From: an uncultured Lachnospiraceae bacterium
GTDB lineage: Bacteria; Bacillota; Clostridia; Lachnospirales; Lachnospiraceae
NCBI GenBank assembly: GCA_910577735.1
Contig: CAJTOO010000021.1
Span: 1 to 59,079 of the forward strand
Direction of reading: 5' to 3'
Length of the DNA: 59,079 nt
Part shown: positions 25,824-34,735 of the stretch, in pieces
How the letters are laid out: the number at the start of each line of letters is the position of its first letter
How positions within the stretch are numbered: the stretch's first letter is position 1
Program-made: the position numbers and the translations under genes
Notes under the pieces: generated by a model
Databases searched by the model: none
Seen by the model: the letters and a program-made list of their open reading frames with translations, nothing else
Told to the model about the DNA's origin: nothing

Positions 25824-26342
25824 GTGGCAAGTTTAATGGAGACCTTGATTGAGGTTTTGGAGAAAGAGAATCTGGAATACAAGAATCTGTTAGAATTATC
25901 CACCAGGAAAACGCCCGTCATTGTGTCTGAGGACTTAAAAGAATTAACGAAAATCACGGATGAGGAGCAAATCATAGTAAGCAGAATTAATCATCTGGAT
26001 AACCAGAGAAATGAAGCTATAGATGATATTGCGAACGTACTTAACAAGGATGTTGCGAAGCTGAAAATTGTGGATTTGATTAAAATGCTGGAGAAAAGGC
26101 CGGAAGAACAGGCTAGACTGGCGGCGGTATTCGATAACCTGCGGGAAAATGTCCGTGCGGTGAAGCGGATTAACGAGCAGAACAAAGGGCTGATTGAGAG
26201 CGCTTTGGAAATGGTCCAGTTTAACATGAACATTCTTCAATCCATGAACAAAGCACCGGAGACGGCGAACTATAACAGGGGCGCCTGCAGTACCGGTGAT
26301 ATAATTGGGATGAATAATAAGGCCTTTGATGCCAAGCAGTAG
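25824..26342 (+). CDS. flgN: FlgN-family chaperone for hook-filament junction proteins
   Basis: 172 residues from the GTG at 25824 with GGTGAGG upstream; an in-frame GTG at 25812 is less well placed. It is almost wholly helical and charged, with a FlgN-like N-terminal segment (METLIEVLEKENLEYKNLLEL) and a C-terminal helix ending in NYNRGACSTG. It binds FlgK and FlgL in the cytosol and carries them to the export gate. It is 24 bases after flgM and 21 before flgK. Confidence 0.88.
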   Translation: MASLMETLIEVLEKENLEYKNLLELSTRKTPVIVSEDLKELTKITDEEQIIVSRINHLDNQRNEAIDDIANVLNKDVAKLKIVDLIKMLEKRPEEQARLAAVFDNLRENVRAVKRINEQNKGLIESALEMVQFNMNILQSMNKAPETANYNRGACSTGDIIGMNNKAFDAKQ

Positions 26343-26363
26343 AATTGTTGAGGACGGTAGATT

Positions 26364-28010
26364 ATGTCATTATTTGGAAGTCTTTATATTGGAGTTTCAG
26401 GTTTACAAACATCAAACAATGCGTTGAATACAACAGCGCATAACATGTCTAATTTAGACACCATAGGATATACCAGGCAGCAGGTGGCTCAGGGAACGAG
26501 AACTTATGTTACGATTTCCAAGAGCAACAAGACGAACTGGAAACAGACAGGTCTTGGTGTCAATTATACCCTTACCAGACAGGAAAGAGATTTAATATTG
26601 GATAAAAACTATCGCCGGGAGTCGGGACGGATGTCTTTTTATGATGTCTCTGCGAACGCGTTAGAGGAGATAGAATATATTCTGGGTGAGTCCAATGAGG
26701 GTCATGAGTTCTCAGAAGCGCTTAACGGTGAGAACGGATTCTGGGTTTCCGTGCAGGAGCTTAGTAAAGATCCGACGAATTCGGTGAACCAGAATCTGTT
26801 CGTGACTAAGGCATATGAGTTTATTACCAGGGCACAGGCCGTGTATAAGAGTCTGCGTGAGTATCAGCAGAACCTGAATAAAACTGTTGTCACGGATGTT
26901 AATAAGATCAATGCTTATGCGAAGGAAATTCAAGCGCTGAATGAGAAAATCATAAGCGTTGAGGCCGGTGTGGAAAATGCCAACGATTTAAGGGACCGCC
27001 GTAATTATCTTCTGGATGAACTGGCTAAACTGGGTTCCATCAACTATTCGGAAGACGGAAACGGTTATGTGAAAGTAAGATTCGAAGGAGTTGATCTGGT
27101 ACAGGGCGGTGTGGTCAACGAAATAGGCCTCTATCAGGATTTGGAGACAGGTTTTTATACGCCCTATTGGACAATGCTTGCTACCTGTGATTATAACGAA
27201 GACGGTGAAGTGGTAGTGACGGAGGAAGGAATCAAAGGGGCGAAGGTATTTGACCTTACAGCAAAGATTTCTTCGCAGTTCAACACAGATATCGGTTCTT
27301 TGAAGAGTACATTGTATGCCAGGGGCGATCATTTTGCCACGTATCGGGAGCTTAATGATATCAACAAAGACGGCGTATATGAGGAAGGCTGGTATAATCA
27401 GAATATCGAGCAGTCCATAGTCATGAATGTGGAAGCAGAGTTTGACCAGCTGATTCACTCAATCGTGACTAAGATCAATCAGATTTTGGAAGACGCTGCC
27501 AACAGGGCAGGCCAGCCGCCGGAATCTACCTATTTAAGAGACGAGAACGGTAAGCCCTATCAGCTCTTTGAGAAGATTGCGGAGGAGGGAGACTGGACGG
27601 TGAGCAACATCATCATAAACAGTGAACTCAGACAGAATCCCTCACTTCTGACATTCAGGCTTGGGGAACATTCAGAAGACAACGAGACGATGGAGCAGTT
27701 AAAGAAAGCTTTCGAGGAAGCGGTATACAAGCTGAATCCCAACGTGGAGACGCCGGTAAATTTCGTGGATTATTATAAGAATCTGGTGTCACAGATTGCA
27801 AACACGGGTTCCGTATTCAGGGCTGTGCAGGCGAATCAGACGGTGGCATCCGACGCGCTGGCAGGAGCCAGGGAACAGATTGTGGGGGTATCTTCTGACG
27901 AGGAGCTGACCAATATGATCATGTACCAGAATGCGTACAATGCATCCAGCAGATATATCAATGTGATCAGTGAAATGTTAGATCATATTTTAAGTACTTT
28001 GGGACGTTAA
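26364..28010 (+). CDS. flgK: FlgK, hook-associated protein 1 (first copy)
   Basis: 548 residues, close to the usual length. The N-terminal Flg_bb_rod motif is GVSGLQTSNNALNTTAHNMS followed by IGYTRQQV, and the C-terminal D0 helix is EELTNMIMYQNAYNASSRY then INVISEMLDHIL. The middle is a FlgK D2-type region. It joins the hook to the filament. The gene has a paralogue immediately downstream that begins with the same kind of motif, so the cell makes two junction proteins. Which one is the main HAP1 is not decidable here; this one has the more typical size. Confidence 0.93.
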   Translation: MSLFGSLYIGVSGLQTSNNALNTTAHNMSNLDTIGYTRQQVAQGTRTYVTISKSNKTNWKQTGLGVNYTLTRQERDLILDKNYRRESGRMSFYDVSANALEEIEYILGESNEGHEFSEALNGENGFWVSVQELSKDPTNSVNQNLFVTKAYEFITRAQAVYKSLREYQQNLNKTVVTDVNKINAYAKEIQALNEKIISVEAGVENANDLRDRRNYLLDELAKLGSINYSEDGNGYVKVRFEGVDLVQGGVVNEIGLYQDLETGFYTPYWTMLATCDYNEDGEVVVTEEGIKGAKVFDLTAKISSQFNTDIGSLKSTLYARGDHFATYRELNDINKDGVYEEGWYNQNIEQSIVMNVEAEFDQLIHSIVTKINQILEDAANRAGQPPESTYLRDENGKPYQLFEKIAEEGDWTVSNIIINSELRQNPSLLTFRLGEHSEDNETMEQLKKAFEEAVYKLNPNVETPVNFVDYYKNLVSQIANTGSVFRAVQANQTVASDALAGAREQIVGVSSDEELTNMIMYQNAYNASSRYINVISEMLDHILSTLGR

Positions 28011-28027
28011 AATAGAGAGGTGAGAAC

Positions 28028-29893
28028 ATGGCATCAACTTTTTTTGGACTGACAATTGCATCCTCTGGTCTTAGGGCGGCCAACGCAGCCTTGAATACCA
28101 CAGGCAATAATATCAGTAATGTGAATACAGCCGGATACAGCCGTCAGCAGGTGACGCAGGAAGCGGCCAATGCCCTTCGTGTATTTGCCACCTATGGTTG
28201 TGCAGGTGCGGGTGTTGAGACCATCGCAATTGAACGCGTCCGCGATAAATTTTATGATGAGAAATTCTGGTCGAATGAGACCAAACTTGGAGAGTATGAT
28301 GCGAAAGCATACTACTGCAAGATGATAGAAGATTATCTGGAAGATGATAATAAGACCGGCTTTGTATCGGTATTCAGCCTGTTGGAGACAACGCTGCAGG
28401 AGATTACCAAGAATGCCAGCAGTACGGACACGAAGGCACAGTTTATTTCAGCAGCCAAGAGTCTTTCCGATTATTTCAATAATATGTATGGTGATCTGCA
28501 GAATCTGCAGTCGGATGTGAATGATGAGATTAAGATACGTGCGGATCAGATCAACTCCATCGCACAGGACCTGGCAACAGTCAATAAGCAGATCAATACC
28601 ATTGAATTGACGGGGACCATAGCCAATGAACTGCGGGATAAGCGGGATATGCTGATTGATGAATTATCCGCGATTGTGGATGTGGAAACCAGCGAGACGC
28701 CCATTTATGACATGCAGGGGAATCCCACTAAGGCCAACAGATTTATGGTAAAGATTGCCGGTGGTCAGACATTGGTAGACAGGGACGATTACAGACAGCT
28801 GATCTGTAAGGCGCGCACCGATAAAGAGAAAGTCAACCAGACGGATGTGGACGGCCTTTATGATATTTATTGGGATAATGGCCTGGAGTTTGGATTATAT
28901 AACGCTTCTATGGGCGGGGCTCTTCGCGGATTGATCGAGATGCGCGATGGTAATAACGGCGAGTATTTTCAGGGCACGGCAGCACAGATTTCCTATCGCG
29001 GTGATACCACGAAGCTGGTAATTGAGACGACTGCGTCCCATTTACAGAGCATGACAAAGTGTAACCTGTCTGATAAGGGCGGTGTTATCAATATCGGCGA
29101 TCAGTTATTCTATTATACGGATTGGACCTTTGATCCTGAGACTGGCGAGTATACGTTTACCATAGATAATAAGGCCAGCGATGAAGCCCTTACACCGGCG
29201 AAAAATTATCAGAATGTCAGCATCGGCGCTGAGGTAAATTATCAGGGTGTTCCTTATTACTTAAAGCAGATGAATGAATGGATCCGTGATTTTTCCAAGA
29301 AGGTTAATGATATTTTCTCGGCAGGTATCACGGCAGAGGATCCGCCGCAGGATGCAGGTATTTTGTTCACCGCTGATAAGGCAACCTCGAATGAACAGTA
29401 TACAGAGGACGAATTAAACGATTCCAGGCATAATGGCAAGGGATATTATTATATGACAGCCGGCAATTATGCGATTGCGGATGAGTTGATTAAGAATCCG
29501 GACCTTTTAGGTACCAGAAGCGATGTGGATTTGGATAAGGATGATGATGTACAGGATGTTGATGGTATAGAACAGTGCAGACAGGTACATGCGGTCATCT
29601 CCATGCTCAGCGATAAGAACCAGTTCAGTTTCCGGGGCAGGAATGCAGGCGGTTTCCTGGAGTGTATCTTATCAGATGCGACCCTGAATGCAGGAAATGC
29701 CAATACATTCTATTCCACATACCTTAGCCTGGAGACGAATATTGACAATCAGAGAACGTCTATCTCCGGCGTAGATGAGGACGAAGAGGCATTAAACCTT
29801 GTAAAGTATGAAAATTCCTATACATTGGCTTCCAAGATGATCAATGTGCTGACAGAGGTGTATGACAGATTAATTTTACAGACCGGCGTATAA
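28028..29893 (+). CDS. flgK2: Second FlgK-like hook-associated protein
   Basis: 621 residues. N-terminal motif GLRAANAALNTTGNNIS and NTAGYSRQQV, C-terminal EEALNLVKYENSYTLASKM with INVLTEVYDRLI. It is some 70 residues longer than the first copy, with a larger, acidic middle (for example DVDLDKDDDVQDVDG). Paired flgK genes in tandem occur in several Lachnospiraceae. A likely reading is a junction of two different rings or a HAP1 specialised for a glycosylated filament. Stop-to-start spacing from flgK is 17 bases. Confidence 0.88.
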   Translation: MASTFFGLTIASSGLRAANAALNTTGNNISNVNTAGYSRQQVTQEAANALRVFATYGCAGAGVETIAIERVRDKFYDEKFWSNETKLGEYDAKAYYCKMIEDYLEDDNKTGFVSVFSLLETTLQEITKNASSTDTKAQFISAAKSLSDYFNNMYGDLQNLQSDVNDEIKIRADQINSIAQDLATVNKQINTIELTGTIANELRDKRDMLIDELSAIVDVETSETPIYDMQGNPTKANRFMVKIAGGQTLVDRDDYRQLICKARTDKEKVNQTDVDGLYDIYWDNGLEFGLYNASMGGALRGLIEMRDGNNGEYFQGTAAQISYRGDTTKLVIETTASHLQSMTKCNLSDKGGVINIGDQLFYYTDWTFDPETGEYTFTIDNKASDEALTPAKNYQNVSIGAEVNYQGVPYYLKQMNEWIRDFSKKVNDIFSAGITAEDPPQDAGILFTADKATSNEQYTEDELNDSRHNGKGYYYMTAGNYAIADELIKNPDLLGTRSDVDLDKDDDVQDVDGIEQCRQVHAVISMLSDKNQFSFRGRNAGGFLECILSDATLNAGNANTFYSTYLSLETNIDNQRTSISGVDEDEEALNLVKYENSYTLASKMINVLTEVYDRLILQTGV

Positions 29894-29986
29894 TGTGCTG
29901 GAAGAAGTTCCCGGAATGCCTTTGATTAGGATGGGACGCAGGGATTTTCAGGAGCAGTAATAACAGATAAGAGAGGAAGATGCATT

Positions 29987-31591
29987 ATGAGAATGACCAA
30001 TAAGATCATGCGGAATAATTCCATTTATAATATTAACCAGAATAAGATTCTGCAGGATCAGCTGACAAATCAGATGACAAGCCAGAGTAAGATTGTAAGA
30101 CCTTCCGACGATCCGGTGGTGGCAATTCGTGCGCTTCGTCTGCGTAATAATGTGACCACAGTGACACAGTATAATGAGAAGAACGCGGAAGATGCGAAGC
30201 AGTGGCTGAAACTGACGGCAGACGCGCTCCTCACAATAAATTCGGTACTTGACGGCCTTTATGAGCAGGCTGAGACGAGTGCGAACAAGTATCAGACATC
30301 CGACGGCTTAAAGATTCTCTTAGAACAGATGGATTCTCTCACGAAAGAGTTTTATGCCAGCGGTAATGTGGATTATGCAGGACGTTTTATCTTCTCGGGC
30401 TACAGAACTGACACGCCTGTCACATTTACATCGGAAGATATTCGGGAGATGGAGAAACATCCGAGATCATTTGAGATTGAGGAGAAGCTTAATTATAAGC
30501 AGATCAGTACGATAAATTATACGAATTACGATGTGGTGGATGGGCCTATTCTCACATCCGATACGACTTCTTACGAGCAGGGTGTTACCAATAAAGACCT
30601 GTATCGTTTCCGGCTCTCCTATGAGGCGTTAGATGCCGACAGTATCCAGATTCAGGATAAGGACGGCAATATTCTTAAGATGGATGCGCAGGGTAATACG
30701 ACTTGTACGGATAAAGATGGGAATCCATTGCCGGCAGGCCATCCGTTGAATGATATTACCATTACACAGTATCAGAATCCGGAAGCAGCCTACAAGGCGG
30801 TGGCAGACGGCAGCTGTACAGGAATTGCGTTCTGTCCGTCCAGCGGTGAGCTGGTCTTTGGTCAGGATTTCTATAAGAACAACCTTAAGGAGGGCGATGA
30901 ATTTACCTTCACTTACAACAAGAGCAGCTGGGTCGATGGCGATGTCAATCCGGTGCACTACTTTAAGTGTACAGAGACCAAGGATATTGGCGACGGCACC
31001 ATGACTGATGTGAGAAAGACAGCTTATAATACCCGTGAAAAGCAGGAAGGCAAAGACCAGGATATCTATTATGACGTAGGATTCAATCAGCAGATTCAGG
31101 TCAACAGCCGGGCCGATGAGGTGTTTACACATGATGTCGGCAGAGACATGGATGATTTCAAACATTGTCTGAAGGAGCTTCAGGGCATTGAGACCAAGAA
31201 AAAAGAAATTGAAGATAAGATGAAGGAATTTCCTGAAGACTCTGCAGAGTATAAGGATTATGACAGAAGGCTTAAGGCGGTGAGTAAGGCCGAGGATTAT
31301 ATCAGGGAGAATATTCATCAGAAGTTTGAGAACCAGATTACGAAGTACCAGCAGTATCAGGATGATACCAGAGTAGCTATGACAAATAATGCTACAAGGC
31401 AGAGCAGATTGGATTTGATTTCCACCCGTCTGACGAATCAGCAGGCTACCTTTAAGGAACTTCAGACAGATAACGAAGGCATTGATGTCACAGAGGTGGC
31501 AGTGGAACTGACCAGTTCTGAGATGACTTACAGTGCGGCACTGATGGCTACCAGTAAGATTATGCAGACAAGTCTGATGAATTACATCTAA
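29987..31591 (+). CDS. flgL: FlgL, hook-associated protein 3 (long form)
   Basis: 534 residues, longer than the roughly 300 of enterobacterial FlgL. The N-terminal flagellin-like helix has MRMTNKIMRNNSIYNINQNK and IVRPSDDPVVAIRALRLR; the C-terminal helix has VAVELTSSEMTYSAALMATS then KIMQTSLMNYI. Middle residues about 150-450 are an added region that contains a coiled part (KKKEIEDKMKEFPED). It caps the junction between FlgK and the flagellin filament. The 93-base gap after flgK2 has a visible ribosome site (GAGAGGAAG) but no promoter that I recognise. Confidence 0.9.
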   Translation: MRMTNKIMRNNSIYNINQNKILQDQLTNQMTSQSKIVRPSDDPVVAIRALRLRNNVTTVTQYNEKNAEDAKQWLKLTADALLTINSVLDGLYEQAETSANKYQTSDGLKILLEQMDSLTKEFYASGNVDYAGRFIFSGYRTDTPVTFTSEDIREMEKHPRSFEIEEKLNYKQISTINYTNYDVVDGPILTSDTTSYEQGVTNKDLYRFRLSYEALDADSIQIQDKDGNILKMDAQGNTTCTDKDGNPLPAGHPLNDITITQYQNPEAAYKAVADGSCTGIAFCPSSGELVFGQDFYKNNLKEGDEFTFTYNKSSWVDGDVNPVHYFKCTETKDIGDGTMTDVRKTAYNTREKQEGKDQDIYYDVGFNQQIQVNSRADEVFTHDVGRDMDDFKHCLKELQGIETKKKEIEDKMKEFPEDSAEYKDYDRRLKAVSKAEDYIRENIHQKFENQITKYQQYQDDTRVAMTNNATRQSRLDLISTRLTNQQATFKELQTDNEGIDVTEVAVELTSSEMTYSAALMATSKIMQTSLMNYI

Positions 31592-31614
31592 TTTGGGAAG
31601 GCGGTTGCAAGGGG

Positions 31615-32076
31615 ATGCAGATTACAACAAAGGTATTTGGAGAGATAACGATTGACGATGAGAAGATCATAAATTTTCCAAGCGGTATCATAGGATTTCC
31701 GGAACTGACGGATTTTGCGCTGATTCATGATGAAGAAAAGGGGACGGACACGATACATTGGCTGCAGTCTTTGCAGGAACCAGCCTTTGCCATGCCTGTG
31801 ATGGATCCGCTTATCGTATGTCCGGACTACAATCCGGAAGTGGACGATGAACTTCTCAACAGCATAGGAGAGATTGTACCGGAAGAACTTCTGGTGATGG
31901 TGACGGTGACGATACCAAAGGATATTAAGAATATGACTGTCAATCTAAAAGGGCCTATGGTAATCAATGCAGCGCAGCGAAAAGCAACGCAGGTGATTGT
32001 AGAGGGGGATGAGTATCAGGTTAAATTCCCGATTTATGAGATTCTCAATAAGAAAAAAGAGAAAGCAGGTGAGTAA
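31615..32076 (+). CDS. fliW: FliW, flagellin assembly factor and CsrA antagonist
   Basis: 153 residues, normal length. Conserved pieces are EITIDDEKIINFPSGIIGFP, HWLQSLQEPAFAMPVMDP and MTVNLKGPMVINAAQRKATQ. FliW binds either unassembled flagellin or CsrA; when flagellin is used up, CsrA is bound and flagellin translation is freed. It overlaps nothing but directly precedes csrA, and the flagellin leader in this window carries CsrA-type sites. Confidence 0.95.
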   Translation: MQITTKVFGEITIDDEKIINFPSGIIGFPELTDFALIHDEEKGTDTIHWLQSLQEPAFAMPVMDPLIVCPDYNPEVDDELLNSIGEIVPEELLVMVTVTIPKDIKNMTVNLKGPMVINAAQRKATQVIVEGDEYQVKFPIYEILNKKKEKAGE

Positions 32077-32295
32077 ATGTTAGCTTTATCCAGAAAAAAG
32101 AATGAGGCGCTGGTGATCAATAACAATGTAGAGATCACAGTTCTCGAGATCAAGGGTGAACAGGTAAAGCTGGGCATTACCGCACCGAGGGAAGTACCTG
32201 TATACCGCAAGGAAGTTTATATCCAGATTCAGGATGCCAATAAGGAGGCTGTGGATGTGGACGGTATGGAGGCTTTGCGGAATCTGCTTGGATAG
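32077..32295 (+). CDS. csrA: CsrA, mRNA-binding translational regulator
   Basis: 72 residues with the complete CsrA core MLALSRKKNEALVINNNVEI, LEIKGEQVKLGITAPREVPVYRKEVY. The key RNA-contact residues (R6 and the R-E-V-x-V-x-R segment) are present. The start codon is adjacent to the fliW stop, so the two are co-translated. In Firmicutes with this pair, CsrA represses flagellin by covering the ribosome site, and FliW relieves it. A terminator at 32329 ends the operon. Confidence 0.96.
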   Translation: MLALSRKKNEALVINNNVEITVLEIKGEQVKLGITAPREVPVYRKEVYIQIQDANKEAVDVDGMEALRNLLG

Positions 32296-32328
32296 AAGAG
32301 GCGCAGAAGCGATAGTTTGGCAGATAGA

Positions 32329-32366
32329 AGATAGATATGACAGAAGTGTCATGTCTATCTTTTTTT
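32329..32366 (+). terminator. Intrinsic terminator after csrA
   Basis: Fourteen-base arms (32329-32342 and 32347-32360, one G-T wobble) are followed by six T residues. Confidence 0.92.
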
Positions 32367-32418
32367 CATAGGAAATTGCGACAGTGCAAACCATTCAGGG
32401 AGAATGCGGAGCATTTTC

Positions 32419-33690
32419 TTATGATACAGGATTGTCCATAAGGACTTGCAGCATCTGAGCCAGTCTTATTTCGTAGGTATGGTGTCTTGCCACCTTTTCA
32501 TAGCCGTTAATGGCGATTTCTGTGCGTTCTTCTTCGTGGGTCAGGTAGTATTGTATCTTGTCTTCCAGTTCTTCCATGGACTCGTAGGTTTCCAGATCTT
32601 TGCCGATTTCAAAATAGTCCGGGATTTCTGTCTGGTAGTTGGTGAGCAGGAAACCGCCGCAGCCTAAGATATCCCAGACTCTTAAGGAGAGCCCGGTCTC
32701 AATGGGGCGGATGGTCATGTTCAGATTGATCTTGCTGGCCTGAAAGACTTTAGGCATCTCGGTCAGAGTGTTTACACCGTCTTTACAGTGAACGTTGGAA
32801 AGGGCAGAGGTATCGCTTCTGGTGTAGAGGGTTACATGAAAATGCTTTGCCAGGCGGTTGAGAGTCCGTTCCCGTTCCACCACAGCCAGTTTCATGCCGA
32901 TATACTGGTGCGCCACAAGATAGCGGTCTGTCTTGCCGTAAGTGTCCTCGCCTTTATAGAAATCGGGATCAGCCGCTGCAATCTCCTGAATTACCTGATC
33001 GGTCAGGTTATCAGGAATCAGGTTACAGCCGTAGATTTTCAGCTGAGCTTCGATCAGTCCGTCCACGAATCCCCTGGTGTAGAGAGAGAGGGGGTGGTTG
33101 TGAGGATGGGCATCAGGGCAATCAGGATGCGGCATTTGGCCGCAGGCAGTTGCTGTGTGAGGGGATGGCGGCATCTGTAACAGTCTGTCATACCGGCATT
33201 TTTCCGTATAGAGGGATCCCACGAAAGACACATCGGCCCCGTAGGATACATAGTCATCGTCTGTCATGGCAAGCACTGCTTTTTCCCAACGTTTCACATT
33301 TGTGGCCAGGGGAAGGTAGTAGATACAGGATGGATTGACGGGGGCAAAGGATGCATACTGTGCCTTGTCAAAGAGAAAGATACGGTTATAAGTATTTTTC
33401 AGCGCATTAGAGAAAAGCTCCGGCACGGGAGAATCCACACTCCAGCACACATAGGGGACTTTCAGGCGCTCGCAGGTGTAGGAGATGGCCGGAAAGAAAT
33501 TGATGCTGAACACGAAGGAAAGAGCGTGGGACAGGATATGATCTGCCACTTTCTCGGCGCACTGTCTGGGTGTGACATGCTTGTCATAAATTTCCATATC
33601 TTCCACATGCACTGTCATGCCAAAGTTTGTGAAGACCTGCAGGATGTCGGGTTCGCATATGCTGTTGTAACGGTAGAATAATATTTCCAT
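32419..33690 (-). CDS. CgeB-like glycosyltransferase
   Basis: 423 residues. The N-terminal half (to about 150) matches the CgeB/DUF3880 type: ADHILSHALSFVFSINFFPA, then YVCWSVDSPVPELFSN. The C-terminal half is a Glyco_trans_1_2-type GT-B domain with RVWDILGCGGFLLTNYQTEIPDYFE, followed by YLTHEEERTEIAINGYEKV. A His/Pro-rich insertion (about 175-205) is not seen in the paralogue at 47153. It is last in a three-gene reverse-strand block inserted between csrA and flaG, a setting that points to flagellin or filament glycan transfer. GGAT-type ribosome site at the start is weak. Known CgeB proteins were first described in spore coats, but nothing here is sporulation-related. Confidence 0.83.
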   Translation of the reverse strand: MEILFYRYNSICEPDILQVFTNFGMTVHVEDMEIYDKHVTPRQCAEKVADHILSHALSFVFSINFFPAISYTCERLKVPYVCWSVDSPVPELFSNALKNTYNRIFLFDKAQYASFAPVNPSCIYYLPLATNVKRWEKAVLAMTDDDYVSYGADVSFVGSLYTEKCRYDRLLQMPPSPHTATACGQMPHPDCPDAHPHNHPLSLYTRGFVDGLIEAQLKIYGCNLIPDNLTDQVIQEIAAADPDFYKGEDTYGKTDRYLVAHQYIGMKLAVVERERTLNRLAKHFHVTLYTRSDTSALSNVHCKDGVNTLTEMPKVFQASKINLNMTIRPIETGLSLRVWDILGCGGFLLTNYQTEIPDYFEIGKDLETYESMEELEDKIQYYLTHEEERTEIAINGYEKVARHHTYEIRLAQMLQVLMDNPVS

Positions 33691-33739
33691 GATATCCTCT
33701 TTCTCTGCATTGGGGTTTACTTAGCGGACAGGTCAGCCG

Positions 33740-34735
33740 TTAACACTGAAATTCCATCTCGATGGCTGCATAGAAAGTCTGTGCTGTCTGGTGCAGTCTT
33801 TCCGGATAAACAGTGGTATTTATGCCGTCACATTGACCGATGTAACAGTCCATGATGGCTTCTTTCAGGGCATTGGCACTAACGGGCAGTCCGGGGTTTT
33901 CCAGATAATCATAGGAGGCAAGAAGCACCTGTTCTGCACGGACAAGCAGTTCCATGGCATACAGGCAGTCTTCGGGCCGGTTGTCTCCCTGCTCCATGTG
34001 CTGTGTGATCAGCTTCAGTTCCTGTATCTGTGCAGGAAATCCTTCTGTCTGCGCCAGCACCAGGGTTTCTGCGGCAGCAGGATATACCAGGCTGTCAAGT
34101 TCCCCATTCATGGTGAACAGATAGAGGGTGCAGGAAGCAAATACAGTCTTTACGGCATGACGGAGTAATTGGGCCGCCTCACCTGTGAAGGTATCTATGG
34201 AGGCATCTGAGGAAGTATACAGCAGGATTGTTCCGCCCTGACGGGTTTTGGAAATGGCGTCGCAGATAGTCTGCAGGCTGCTGCAGGCATCCAGGTCAAT
34301 GATCATCCCGTGCCAGGCACCATTGGCAAGGCCAGAGAACACGAAAGGATTCCGGGGAAGAGAGACAAGACTGCTTTCTGCCTGTAAAAAGGTCATGAAA
34401 TCCTGCAGAATGGCAAGAAAAGGCCCTGCCGTCTCCTGACCGTAGAACAGTATGTTTTTGGCCTGGCTGCTGGAGAGCAGAGGCGCATACAGGGAGCTTA
34501 AGATCATGGCATAACAGCCGCAATGGATGTCATCTCCATACTGGTCGGACAGAATCTGCATGCACTGGCCAAAGCGCTCCCAGATGGTTTCCGTTCGAAG
34601 GTGGTATGTGGTTACCAACGGTCTTATGGTGGCATTACCATAATCTGCAATATCCGGTTTGGTAAGAACGGTATAGGTGGAAGCAGCGTCATCTGTCTGC
34701 AGGGTGATATTTGTTTCGGTGATTGTTATGTTCAT
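33740..34735 (-). CDS. Uncharacterised protein in the flagellar glycosylation block
   Basis: 331 residues, no recognised family. The start overlaps the stop of the upstream glycosyltransferase by four bases, so they are translationally coupled. The middle reads as a Rossmann-like alternation: NILFYGQETAGPFLAIL (strand and helix), GMIIDLDACSS (strand), GGTILLYTSSDASID (strand), consistent with a nucleotide- or SAM-binding fold, though no decisive GxGxG is visible. The C-terminal 100 residues are helical, resembling the helical tails of flagellar accessory proteins. No signal peptide or membrane helix. Because of its coupling to two transferases and its siting inside the flagellar locus, a role in glycan transfer or in presenting flagellin is likely, but this is inference. 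Confidence 0.65.
   Translation of the reverse strand: MNITITETNITLQTDDAASTYTVLTKPDIADYGNATIRPLVTTYHLRTETIWERFGQCMQILSDQYGDDIHCGCYAMILSSLYAPLLSSSQAKNILFYGQETAGPFLAILQDFMTFLQAESSLVSLPRNPFVFSGLANGAWHGMIIDLDACSSLQTICDAISKTRQGGTILLYTSSDASIDTFTGEAAQLLRHAVKTVFASCTLYLFTMNGELDSLVYPAAAETLVLAQTEGFPAQIQELKLITQHMEQGDNRPEDCLYAMELLVRAEQVLLASYDYLENPGLPVSANALKEAIMDCYIGQCDGINTTVYPERLHQTAQTFYAAIEMEFQC

Noticed and set aside
30629..31318. Reverse open frame of 229 codons
   Set aside because: Shadow of flgL.
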